Assembly (NCBI RefSeq): GCF_001310815.1
Contig: NZ_BAZK01000020.1
Coordinates: forward strand, 30,936 to 94,935
Reading direction: 5' to 3'
Source of the DNA: Pseudovibrio denitrificans JCM 12308
Lineage (GTDB): Bacteria; Pseudomonadota; Alphaproteobacteria; Rhizobiales; Stappiaceae
Length of the DNA stretch: 64,000 nt
This document shows, piece by piece, positions 46,276-54,674 of the stretch; positions within the stretch are counted from its first letter, which is position 1, and every line of letters starts with the position of its first letter. The position numbers and the translations under genes were made by a program. A model generated the notes under the pieces. It was not told the DNA's origin and searched no databases. It saw nothing but the letters and a program-made list of their open reading frames with translations.

Positions 46276-47031
46276 TCAAGTTACCATGCATCCATCGACA
46301 CCAATCACCTGATTAGACACATACTGAGAGAGATCGCTTGCTAAAAACAGTGCAACATTGGCTACATCATTTGGAGTACCAGCACGTCCCATCATGATCT
46401 GATCTATAACGCTCTTTCGACGCTCTGATTTGATATTTTCAGTTAGATCAGTTTCGATAAAACCAGGAGCCAGGACATTCACACGAACACCTTTGGGTGC
46501 AAGCTCTTTCGCCATAGCATGCGACATTCCAATCACTGCAGATTTGCTAGCCGCATATGCACTATGCCCCCCAACACCAACAGTTCCAATGATCGAAGAC
46601 AAATTGATAATTGAACCATATGATTGTTTCATCATAATCCTGGCTGCAATACGCGAGCAATAGAAACTACCTTCGAAGTTTACAGCCATGTTATCTCTAA
46701 TCAAACTGTCGCTAGACATTGCAATCATTGCATCTCGCATAATGCCCGCATTATTGACTAGCACATCCAAGCGTCCACTTTTCTTTGCAACAGACCAGAC
46801 AGCTTTTTGTACTGCATTGGAATCCGTCACATCAAAATACAATGGCTGGACATCAGCAGAAAAATCAGCCGAGATTTGCTTAGCTAGTTCATCAATACTT
46901 CCTTCGGAGCGACTATTCATGTAAACGCTTGCACCTTCAAGAGCAAATCTTTTTACAATCGCCAGTCCAATTCCTCGGCTAGCGCCGGTAACAAGTGCGA
47001 CTTTACCAGCTAGCAAATTAGAACTTAACAT
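46276..47031 (-). CDS. SDR oxidoreductase, FabG-like
   Basis: The 251-residue protein is a short-chain dehydrogenase close to 3-oxoacyl-ACP reductase. It has the cofactor motif TGASRGIGLAI, NNAG, the serine and the tyrosine/lysine pair of the active site (LSSIIGTVG, then YAASKSAV), and PGFIETDLT. With an adjacent ACP gene, which it overlaps by 14 bases, a 3-hydroxyacyl-ACP product is the natural inference. It could instead act on a sugar. A 130-base gap without a gene separates it from the ligase downstream. Confidence 0.88.
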   Translation of the reverse strand: MLSSNLLAGKVALVTGASRGIGLAIVKRFALEGASVYMNSRSEGSIDELAKQISADFSADVQPLYFDVTDSNAVQKAVWSVAKKSGRLDVLVNNAGIMRDAMIAMSSDSLIRDNMAVNFEGSFYCSRIAARIMMKQSYGSIINLSSIIGTVGVGGHSAYAASKSAVIGMSHAMAKELAPKGVRVNVLAPGFIETDLTENIKSERRKSVIDQIMMGRAGTPNDVANVALFLASDLSQYVSNQVIGVDGCMVT

Positions 47032-47257
47032 CGTACTTGGCCAAAATTTCTTTTGCCTTCAATACACTACTCATATCAATGATATCATCAGTATCAAGCA
47101 TAATATCAAATGTCTCTTCTAGTGCCGCAACTAAGGACATGTGTGCCACAGAGTCCCATTCTTTAATGGAATTGTACTGCAACTCGTTAGTTACTTGAGA
47201 CTTATCAATAACTAACGCCTCGGAAAATGCGCCAGTCAACAGTTCGTTATTATTCAT
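47018..47257 (-). CDS. Acyl carrier protein
   Basis: The 79-residue acidic helical protein has the phosphopantetheine attachment motif EWDSVAHM with the serine at about residue 36, and DDIIDMSSV in the last helices. It is a dedicated ACP rather than the fatty-acid AcpP, because it lies between pseI and the FabG-like gene and is more divergent. It should carry the acyl group handled by the ligase, SDR and possibly LuxE/LuxC-like enzymes downstream. Confidence 0.88.
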   Translation of the reverse strand: MNNNELLTGAFSEALVIDKSQVTNELQYNSIKEWDSVAHMSLVAALEETFDIMLDTDDIIDMSSVLKAKEILAKYDVKF

Positions 47258-47291
47258 TACATATCAACCTTTTTTATGGAAGACAGGCTAC

Positions 47292-48344
47292 CTATTTAAA
47301 GATATCCCAAGTCAGCGGTGTACCCCGTTTCACATCATGTTGTAAGCTTAATCCAACCACTTTTGTACGGAACTTCACCGGCAAGCCAAGACCAGGCCTA
47401 ATAGCTTTTACATCTTCGTTTTTCAGAACTTGCCCTGCTTTTAAGTCTCTCACTACATACAGTGAGCGCCGATGGTTTTTTGCGGTTGCCTCGCTAGACG
47501 AAGTACCAAAACGGGCTTTACCAATCGACAAATGAGCATCTCTTGTGTGCTCAACTAGATCTTTCAGCTCATGTGGCTCCAAAGAAAAAGCGGCATCAAC
47601 TCCTCCATCTGCGCGGCAAGTTGTGAAGTGCTTTTCAATTACAGTAGCACCTAAGGCGACAGCAGCTATAGGTATATGCGTTCCCATAGTATGATCTGAC
47701 AACCCTACTTGGCATTCGAAATTCCGACGCAAAGTTGGAATACTCAACAAATTTGCATCTTCAGGCTGAGCTGGATACGCACTAGTACATTTAAGCAATA
47801 CTAGTTCACGACACCCAGCTTCACGTGCAGTCTGAACAGCTTCATCAATTTCAGATAAAGTTGCCATGCCAGTTGACATAATTACAGGTTTGCCAGTCTT
47901 TGCAGCTCGTGCAACTAAATCCAAGTCCGTGAGCTCTAACGATGCAATCTTATAGGCAGGAGCACCAAGTGTTTCGAGAAAATCAACTGCGCTAGTATCA
48001 AAAGGTGAGCTAAAGCAAGTAATCCCCTTACTTTTGGCATGCTCAAAAATCTGAGCATGCCACTCCCAAGGAGTGTATGCTTCCTGATAAAGTTCGTACA
48101 AAGATCGATTATGCCACAATCCGCCATCATCAATATGAAACTCACCATCGCTAACATCAATTGTCATCGTATCAGCGGTATAAGTTTGCAACTTTATGGC
48201 ATCAGCACCAGCTTCAGCGGCGATATCAACTAGCTTTATCGCTCTATCGATACTCTGGTTATGGTTACCCGACATTTCTGCGATGACATAAGGCTTTTCA
48301 TCTTGACCTATTCTTTTGCCGTCAATCGTAATGTATTTAGACAT
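47292..48344 (-). CDS. pseI: Pseudaminic acid synthase (NeuB/PseI family)
   Basis: The 350-residue enzyme condenses a 6-deoxy-diacetamido hexose with phosphoenolpyruvate to give a nonulosonic acid. The NeuB barrel is clear: VIAEMSGNHNQS, ADAIKLQTYTADT, CFSSPFDTSAVDFLE, VGLSDHTMG, ATVIEKHFT. A C-terminal antifreeze-like SAF domain follows (LKAGQVLKNEDVKAIRPG). The start MSKYITIDG is chosen because AAGAGG precedes it and the upstream extension overlaps the PIG-L gene. Neighbouring pseB, C, G and H genes support pseudaminic rather than sialic acid. Confidence 0.93.
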   Translation of the reverse strand: MSKYITIDGKRIGQDEKPYVIAEMSGNHNQSIDRAIKLVDIAAEAGADAIKLQTYTADTMTIDVSDGEFHIDDGGLWHNRSLYELYQEAYTPWEWHAQIFEHAKSKGITCFSSPFDTSAVDFLETLGAPAYKIASLELTDLDLVARAAKTGKPVIMSTGMATLSEIDEAVQTAREAGCRELVLLKCTSAYPAQPEDANLLSIPTLRRNFECQVGLSDHTMGTHIPIAAVALGATVIEKHFTTCRADGGVDAAFSLEPHELKDLVEHTRDAHLSIGKARFGTSSSEATAKNHRRSLYVVRDLKAGQVLKNEDVKAIRPGLGLPVKFRTKVVGLSLQHDVKRGTPLTWDIFK

Positions 48345-48354
48345 AGAAAACCTC

Positions 48355-49041
48355 TTAAAAATCGACCTGGCGTAGTACCGTAAAGGCCTCCGCCAAAGTG
48401 CAGCCCACAGTTGCCCCTCTATACGTCGCCAGTGCTTCAACTGCTTTTATCGATCGGGGGTGAGGAAACTCTCGCATCTCAATATCATAAGCTCTAAGAG
48501 CTGCAACTTTTTTCTCGAATGTATTAGAGACGTCAACGTATCTGTTCGGGGTAAAATGTGCTCGCGGCTCGTCAAAACGCCACTCAGTGCTAGACATCGT
48601 CTCAAAACCATAAATCGCTTTAACACCACTACTAGGCATCGGACGAAAAATGGTCATAACTGCTTGACAAACCGTCCTGTGATCAATGTTTAAGTCGCCA
48701 CCATGATGTGTGTATATGATCGTCGGATCAATCTCAGTCAGGACTGGTTCTAGTGTTTTGATGACTTCGAGTAGAGACAATGCATCCAATTGATTGTCTG
48801 GCAAATCCAGAAATATTGGCGACTGGGCACCTATTTTCGAAACTGCATCAATCGCTGCCCTTTGTCTCTGCTGCAAAGCAAGCGCACCCTCACTCTGGCC
48901 CTCAGAGCGAGAGCCAGTACCGTCCGCAACAAAGACTACATATACGCTATCACCACTTGCGACATGTTTAGCCAGTGTACCACCGCATCCAAGCGCTTCA
49001 TCATCAGCGTGAGCAACAATAGCAGCTACTACTTCGCTCAT
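48355..49041 (-). CDS. PIG-L family deacetylase
   Basis: The 228-residue protein is a zinc-dependent N-deacetylase of the PIG-L/LmbE family. The metal motif reads AHADDEALGCGG (usual form AHPDDE), and the second metal site is NIDHRTV. Members remove N-acetyl groups from amino sugars. It lies between the formyltransferase, whose restored stop it overlaps by ATGA, and pseI. An attractive inference is that it frees an amine that the formyltransferase, or an acyl transfer, then modifies. Confidence 0.9.
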   Translation of the reverse strand: MSEVVAAIVAHADDEALGCGGTLAKHVASGDSVYVVFVADGTGSRSEGQSEGALALQQRQRAAIDAVSKIGAQSPIFLDLPDNQLDALSLLEVIKTLEPVLTEIDPTIIYTHHGGDLNIDHRTVCQAVMTIFRPMPSSGVKAIYGFETMSSTEWRFDEPRAHFTPNRYVDVSNTFEKKVAALRAYDIEMREFPHPRSIKAVEALATYRGATVGCTLAEAFTVLRQVDF

Positions 49042-49737
49042 TGTACTTCATCCTTGTTATTAAGATTTCTTCTTATACTTACAGTTGCATCGACGCAGTT
49101 ATCTACTAAACGCGCATTTTTGAACTCAAATCTAAGCCCACCGTGTTCCATAAAAGCAGAAGGGTAACCCTCTGCATCAAGCATTCGAATATGATTGTAA
49201 ACCTCATCAATCCCAACATCATGTGATCATGCTTTGCGCTGGTCTTCGCCGCGCAAATTTAGTCACTTTGCCAACTTGCTCCACCGGGACGGGTTCATTT
49301 TCGACCATCCAATCAATGATATCTATAGCCACTCGTGCGGATCTATGAAAAATCTCATCTGCAGAACCGCCTAAAAACAACTCTTCTTTGCGATAAACAG
49401 GTCCAGCATCTAATTCTTCAGTCATTTTTAACGCTGATAACTGTGTTGTTTCAAACCCGCGAGCAATCAAATTCTGCAAAGGGCTGCCCCCCCTGCCAAA
49501 AGGAACGTCAGTCATATGAAAACAAACGCATTCATGTGATGAAAGAATGCTAGCAGGAACAATCCAATTCCAATGTAGAAAAAATACATAGCGAGGAGAA
49601 AGTGCGGACAACAGCTCGTCTGTAAGATCTTCATTGCTAGTGATTATGCTCCAACTACCACTGAAACGATGCCGTTCTTGCATAAAAGCATCAATATTCC
49701 ATTGTTTAGTGGATGCAATTAAGTAAGTGTTACTCAT
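49038..49737 (-). pseudogene. Sugar N-formyltransferase-like protein, frameshifted
   Basis: The protein has the formyltransferase core related to methionyl-tRNA formyltransferase: CVCFHMTDVPFGRGGSPLQNL with the catalytic histidine and aspartate, and LDAGPVYRKEEL. It lacks any tRNA-binding domain, as in sugar formyltransferases. The frame stops after RRPAQSMIT near 49207, but the text runs on in another frame as HDVGIDEVYNHIRMLDAEGY. That frame ends at a stop overlapping the PIG-L start. Two lost bases (or one gained) at an ACA repeat explain it. Restored length is about 233 residues. Confidence 0.83.
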
Positions 49738-49772
49738 AATTTCCGCCGCTTTCTTAAAGGCAAAGCTTCACT

Positions 49773-50354
49773 TTAGTCATCAAACGGATGACATTGAAAG
49801 TCGACTTTGGCTCCACGCTTATAAAGCCCCCTTTGCAGTAAAGTCGAATAACGCTCCCTTGACAGCCCCTTCACTACAAGATCATAATTCTTAGTATTAG
49901 CTGAAACTTCCTGAGGAAGCACTTCGAATCCAAAGCGTTTGTGCCAACTTAAAACAGACGTGTTCTCAGTTCGAACCTCGCAAAAGATCGACTTTACATT
50001 CATGTATTTAAACGGATAGATAATGCCAGCGGTTTCCACATGAGCCCAGACGTCGAGCAGATCTGCTTGAGTCTCCAAACCCTGATCGGTCAAGTAGAAC
50101 CCCCACCAAGCCGCATCGCCTCGTGCGACCCCCATGTAATACGTTACGGATATAGGAACACCTTCACGCTCAACAATAAACATACGGTATGAGAGATCTT
50201 CCATAGCTTTATCCCACCAACTCAAATGAGTTTCGAGTGAAATTTCATCTGTGGTAAGCATTGCTTGCCGAACATCTTTACAATTTCGCCATCTCAAGAC
50301 GTCTAATTTATCAGCGGCATTTACGGGCCGAAACGTGTATGAACAATCTACCAA
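49773..50354 (-). CDS. pseH: PseH-like GNAT N-acetyltransferase
   Basis: The 193-residue protein is a GNAT acetyltransferase like PseH, which acetylates the 4-amino group of UDP-4-amino-4,6-dideoxy-AltNAc. Typical PseH text includes LDVLRWRNCKDVRQAMLTTDEIS, WWGFYLTDQG and EVRTENTSVLSWHKRFGFE, the acetyl-CoA region. It lies between pseC and the formyltransferase. Its position after the PseC aminotransferase matches the next step of the pathway. Use of a different acyl-CoA, or acyl-ACP from the nearby acyl operon, cannot be excluded. Confidence 0.88.
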   Translation of the reverse strand: MVDCSYTFRPVNAADKLDVLRWRNCKDVRQAMLTTDEISLETHLSWWDKAMEDLSYRMFIVEREGVPISVTYYMGVARGDAAWWGFYLTDQGLETQADLLDVWAHVETAGIIYPFKYMNVKSIFCEVRTENTSVLSWHKRFGFEVLPQEVSANTKNYDLVVKGLSRERYSTLLQRGLYKRGAKVDFQCHPFDD

Positions 50355-50397
50355 GATAATCCCCTCGGGTTGGCGACAATTTCCGCCGAAACATCAC

Positions 50398-51597
50398 TCA
50401 TACGCCAGTGACTAACATCAATCGATCAACAACGAACTCGACGTCATCGACCGACATATCAGGAAACAGCGGCAGTGACAGGCAACGTTCGTAGTATTTT
50501 TCCGCGCCAGTAAGATTGAGGAAACCATACTTATGGCGATAGTAAGGCTGAAAATGAATCGGGATATAGTGAACTTGGGTACCAATTCCGTATTCTTGCA
50601 ACTCAAGCATCACCTGACGTCGACTTTTCTTGATAGCGCTGAAATCAATTAAAGCAGAAACAAGATGATGAACAGCCTCACTCTGAAGCACGGTGTTCGC
50701 TAATACAACATTCGGACTTACATTAGTTAGATGCTTGCGATACTCTTGGATGAGCAACTGCCTTTTCGGACCAAAATTAGACATTTTCTGCAACTGATTT
50801 TTACCCAAAACGGCTTGGAAGTCGGTTAGTCTATAATTATACCCAAGCACCTGTAACTCATACACCCACGGATTCACCTCTCCGGTGACCTCGTCACAAC
50901 CAAGACGCTCATCAACCCACTGGTTAGAATCCCTTATTAAACCATGGTTGCGAAGCAGTTTAAGCCGTGAGGCATATTCTTCTGAGCGCGTGGTAATCAT
51001 TCCCCCCTCACCGCATGTGATTGTCTTCACCGGATGAAAAGAAAAAACTGCAAAATCAGATAATTGGCAGTCACCGACCCTTCCTCTTGCCTCGCTACTC
51101 AGCAGATAATTGCTTCCAACGGCATGGCAAGCATCCTCGACTAAAGGAACAGAAACCTCGCGGGCAAGATCAGAAATTCCAGTCATGTCAACTGAAGCAC
51201 CGGTGAGGTGCACAACAAAAATAGCTTTCAATCGATCTAGATCAGCACGGGTTAAAGCCTCTTTGATGGTATCCGCTGTAACCAAACCGCTATCAGGATC
51301 AACGTCTGCAAAAATAATATCAGCTCCACAATAATGTGGGCCATTTGCAGTCGCGACAAAAGACATTGTTGGTACGATCACTTGATCACCGGGCTTCAAA
51401 CCAAGTGCAAGTGAAACTAGATGTAAAGCAGCAGTACCATTTGCACACGCAACTGCAAATGGTACATCTACATATGAAGCAAAGGCACTCTCAAAACTTG
51501 GGACCTCTGGTCCGGTAGTTAAGAAATCACCTTTAAGAACTCTCGTAACTTCATCTATGTCGGCTTGACAAATTGATTGACGTCCATAAGGCAGCAC
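50398..51597 (-). CDS. pseC: UDP-4-amino-4,6-dideoxy-AltNAc transaminase
   Basis: The 399-residue PLP enzyme of the DegT family catalyses the second pseudaminic step. Motifs are YGRQSICQADIDEV, ANGTAALHLVSLALG, VEDACHAVGSNY, and FHPVKTITCGEGGM with the PLP lysine. PYG-starting DegT proteins with this pattern are PseC. It lies 17 bases downstream of pseG and upstream of pseH on the minus strand. The full active site is intact. Confidence 0.93.
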   Translation of the reverse strand: MLPYGRQSICQADIDEVTRVLKGDFLTTGPEVPSFESAFASYVDVPFAVACANGTAALHLVSLALGLKPGDQVIVPTMSFVATANGPHYCGADIIFADVDPDSGLVTADTIKEALTRADLDRLKAIFVVHLTGASVDMTGISDLAREVSVPLVEDACHAVGSNYLLSSEARGRVGDCQLSDFAVFSFHPVKTITCGEGGMITTRSEEYASRLKLLRNHGLIRDSNQWVDERLGCDEVTGEVNPWVYELQVLGYNYRLTDFQAVLGKNQLQKMSNFGPKRQLLIQEYRKHLTNVSPNVVLANTVLQSEAVHHLVSALIDFSAIKKSRRQVMLELQEYGIGTQVHYIPIHFQPYYRHKYGFLNLTGAEKYYERCLSLPLFPDMSVDDVEFVVDRLMLVTGV

Positions 51598-51614
51598 GAT
51601 AACGATCCTAATTT

Positions 51615-52709
51615 TTAGTTTAATTTTCTCAAGAGATTTGGAACAATCCGCTCAAGTCCTTTACCATCACACAAAGCGGCGGCTGCTTGACTCATGTTAC
51701 TCAACTCCTCAGGTGCATCAACGAGCTTACAAACAGCCTGCTTCAACTTAAATGCGTCAATATCATCGACATGCCCAAGTAGCTTCACTGCGCCTTTACG
51801 TTCCAAAAACTCGGCTGTAGAGATTTGATTGGCTGCAATGATAGCCATAAGTGTTGGCAGCCCCAAAGCACATCGCTCCAATGCAGTTACACCGGCTGCA
51901 CCAATCGCGAAATCAGCATTGAGCATAAGCTCAGGCATCTCTCGAGTATCTACATGCAATGTGACATTTGAGAGCTCATCAATCAGCGCCCTCACAGACG
52001 GCAAATGTTTTGCAATACTGGACAAAACCACATCAACGTGGGCAATTTTGCTCAAGCCAGATAGTGCATCAATAGTTCGGCCAGTTAAGTTATCAGGATC
52101 TGCTCCTCCATACGCCACCAGCACGGAGAACTGAGAACTAGCGTAATTGCGCCTTTCGAGAGATTGATCTCGAAGTTCAGCAAATACAGTTCTTAATGGC
52201 GCATACTTCTCGCCAACACAAAGAAGTGCATCTTCTGGCACCAAGTCCAAATAACAACTTGCATCATGACCAACATTTTGATCAACCAAAACATCACAAT
52301 CATGTGGCCTATCTGCCAAGTCATCTAGAACAGCAATAACCGGAACAAATCGACGAACTTGCTTCTCGTACTCTCCATCCAGCCCATAATGGTCAATAAT
52401 AACGAGATCGAACGGCTTGACACCTCTTAGTTGATCAAGAAATTGCTCCAGATCATCCTCAGGAGAGCCACCAACCCATGACAAATGCCCTGAAGCGCGC
52501 CAAGATGAGTCCACTTCCAGTAGAATACAATCAAAGCCACGCTTCAATATTAGTTCTCTCAAATGGCCTTGATGGCGCTTACAAAAAAAAACACACTGCG
52601 CTCCAAGTTTTCGCAATTCTTCGCAAATACTCATGCAACGCATGACATGTCCCGTGCCGATAACATGACCAGCATCGGCGCGAACAGCTACTCTAAGCAC
52701 CCCAGACAT
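51615..52709 (-). CDS. pseG: UDP-2,4-diacetamido-2,4,6-trideoxy-beta-L-altropyranose hydrolase
   Basis: The 364-residue protein is a GT-B-fold hydrolase that removes UDP in the fourth pseudaminic step. It begins with RVAVRADAGHVIGTGHVMRC, the PseG glycine-rich loop with the active-site histidine. VVIIDHYGLDGEYEKQVR, DDLADRPHDCDVLVDQN and AYGGADPDNLT follow. It is intact and adjacent to pseC. The start ATG is not preceded by a strong ribosome site, but the family N-terminus begins within the first residues. Confidence 0.93.
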   Translation of the reverse strand: MSGVLRVAVRADAGHVIGTGHVMRCMSICEELRKLGAQCVFFCKRHQGHLRELILKRGFDCILLEVDSSWRASGHLSWVGGSPEDDLEQFLDQLRGVKPFDLVIIDHYGLDGEYEKQVRRFVPVIAVLDDLADRPHDCDVLVDQNVGHDASCYLDLVPEDALLCVGEKYAPLRTVFAELRDQSLERRNYASSQFSVLVAYGGADPDNLTGRTIDALSGLSKIAHVDVVLSSIAKHLPSVRALIDELSNVTLHVDTREMPELMLNADFAIGAAGVTALERCALGLPTLMAIIAANQISTAEFLERKGAVKLLGHVDDIDAFKLKQAVCKLVDAPEELSNMSQAAAALCDGKGLERIVPNLLRKLN

Positions 52710-52757
52710 ACTTACCTCGCCAACAGTGTGTTAACTATTTACATCTTCTAAAGATGA

Positions 52758-53810
52758 TTAAACACCCGCTTGGCTAAGCATCCAACTCATCTCATCTTCA
52801 CTTAGCCACCAATCATTGGTCCCGCTTGAGTATGAGAACATTTCAGGAACACTGCGCGCATTATGGGTATCTTTAAAAGATGGTCGGGGAAACTCGGCAA
52901 ACACTGGTTCAATTGCATAACGATCTCCGAGATCCACCGTAGCATGGGCATCATCTTCAGCAATCATCATCTCATGAATCTTCTCACCCGGACGAATTCC
53001 AACTTCACTTATAGGGAGTTCTGGAGCAATTACTTTGGCCAAATCTGTAATCTTGGTGCTAGGAATTTTCGGTACAAAAATCTCACCTCCATGCATTAAC
53101 TCGAAATTTGACAAAACAAAGTTCACACCTTGCTGCAAGGTAATCCAGAAGCGCGTCATTCGAGTATCAGTAATCGGAAGTGCTTTTCCTCGCTTTGCTA
53201 TTTCACGGAAGAACGGAATAACTGAACCGCGAGAGCCTGTAACGTTACCGTATCGCACCACTGCGAATCTTGTTTTACCCGCACCAACCAGGTTATTTGC
53301 CGCAACGAATGTCTTATCAGAAGCTAGTTTGCTTGCACCATACAGGTTAATTGGGTTACAGGCTTTGTCTGTCGAAAGAGCGATAACCTTCTCAACATTC
53401 TGAGAAATCGCCGCAGAAATGACATTCTCTGCACCGAACATGTTAGTCTTAACACATTCCATTGGGTTGTACTCGGCGATAGGCACATGCTTAAGAGCTG
53501 CAGCGTGCACCACATAATCCACACCCATCATCGCCATAGTCAGGCGCTTAGAATCACGAACATCACCAATAAAAAAACGAAACTTAGAGAACTCCGCGGC
53601 AGTAAGAGTTGCTCGTAGCTCGTTTGCCATTTCAAACTGTTTAAGTTCATCACGAGAGTATATAATGAGCTTTCTCGGATTCCAATTCGATATAATCGTA
53701 CGAGAAAACTGCTTCCCGAACGAGCCAGTCCCACCAGTAATCAAAATTACTTTATCATTTAGATCGACACGATTTTTGTCGAACTCATGCATACCAATTT
53801 CGTTTGCCAT
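52758..53810 (-). CDS. pseB: UDP-GlcNAc 4,6-dehydratase (inverting)
   Basis: The 350-residue SDR-type enzyme starts the pseudaminic pathway from UDP-GlcNAc. The NADP motif ITGGTGSFGKQF, IYSRDELKQFEM, AAALKHVPIAEYNPMEC, the active-site YGASK and GSVIPFFREIA are diagnostic of PseB/FlaA1. Its transcript order is pseB, pseG, pseC, pseH, formyltransferase, PIG-L, pseI, so the route is encoded in one direction. The N-terminal dozen residues precede the conserved fold and may vary. Confidence 0.95.
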   Translation of the reverse strand: MANEIGMHEFDKNRVDLNDKVILITGGTGSFGKQFSRTIISNWNPRKLIIYSRDELKQFEMANELRATLTAAEFSKFRFFIGDVRDSKRLTMAMMGVDYVVHAAALKHVPIAEYNPMECVKTNMFGAENVISAAISQNVEKVIALSTDKACNPINLYGASKLASDKTFVAANNLVGAGKTRFAVVRYGNVTGSRGSVIPFFREIAKRGKALPITDTRMTRFWITLQQGVNFVLSNFELMHGGEIFVPKIPSTKITDLAKVIAPELPISEVGIRPGEKIHEMMIAEDDAHATVDLGDRYAIEPVFAEFPRPSFKDTHNARSVPEMFSYSSGTNDWWLSEDEMSWMLSQAGV

Positions 53811-53923
53811 GAATGCCTTCTATCAATCTCTGCACTAGTTAACTTTCGATTGGAATCTGTTGCATCTTTTGATTGAAACGAAGCAGAAAATCAATTGGAA
53901 AAAAAATGCAAACGTCAGTTTAC

Positions 53924-54640
53924 TCAGATATCTGAATTGATCCGAACGATGTCGTTTCTTTCCTGCAAAAATGAAGTAACTTCACGCCAGGTTGATTTCA
54001 TTAAATCGCCTGAATACTCTTCTTCAAGTTTATAGAAAAATTCTAAATCGTCTGCAGTATCGAGCGTCATTCGCCAATGCGATAGCCCTTCGATTGGGCA
54101 TGGATGGTTCTTCAAGCGATATCGCATGGGACGATGACGTATGAAGGGACTAACGTGCTCCCTCTCAAAAGGATGTTGCGCTTCAAAAAACGCCTCTTCG
54201 AGAGCATCAAATGTAAACACTTCTACATCCAACCCAATCGGCCAGCTAACGGGGATGTTTGTTGTGACCAAATCGGCCCCTCCCTCGAGAAAGCTAACCA
54301 GAATTTCATGCGCAACACCAGGATCGGCAAGCGGACAATCGCTCGTGATGCGCATTACTGCATCTGCCTTTACAGCTTTAGCTGCATTATAGTAACGGCC
54401 TAAAACATCAAACTCATCACCTCGATGTACTCGATATCCACGCTTATGGCACAGATTTTCAATACCGTCGCACTCTGCCCCCTCAGTGGTCGCACAAATA
54501 ACTTCGCTTATTCCTTCAACCTCAGCACAGCGATCAAGACAACTTTCAAGAAAAGTTGCCCCACCAAAGGGCTTCATTACTTTTCCCGGCAACCGAGATG
54601 ACGTCATTCTTGCTTGCACAATAACTGGAATATTAGCCAT
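53924..54640 (-). CDS. SpsF-type cytidylyltransferase
   Basis: The 238-residue protein has the nucleotidyltransferase start VIVQARMTSSRLPGKVMKP, RITSDCPLADP and WRMTLDTADDLEF. This is the SpsF/NeuA-like family, called spore-coat polysaccharide protein F in Bacillus, where spsC-spsG parallel the pse genes. It would make the CMP-activated nonulosonic acid, the step usually done by PseF. No separate canonical PseF is in the window. It lies upstream of pseB in the same direction with a 113-base gap. Confidence 0.87.
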   Translation of the reverse strand: MANIPVIVQARMTSSRLPGKVMKPFGGATFLESCLDRCAEVEGISEVICATTEGAECDGIENLCHKRGYRVHRGDEFDVLGRYYNAAKAVKADAVMRITSDCPLADPGVAHEILVSFLEGGADLVTTNIPVSWPIGLDVEVFTFDALEEAFFEAQHPFEREHVSPFIRHRPMRYRLKNHPCPIEGLSHWRMTLDTADDLEFFYKLEEEYSGDLMKSTWREVTSFLQERNDIVRINSDI

Positions 54641-54674
54641 AAAGCAATCTCACATAAGTTCTAAAAACAACAAC

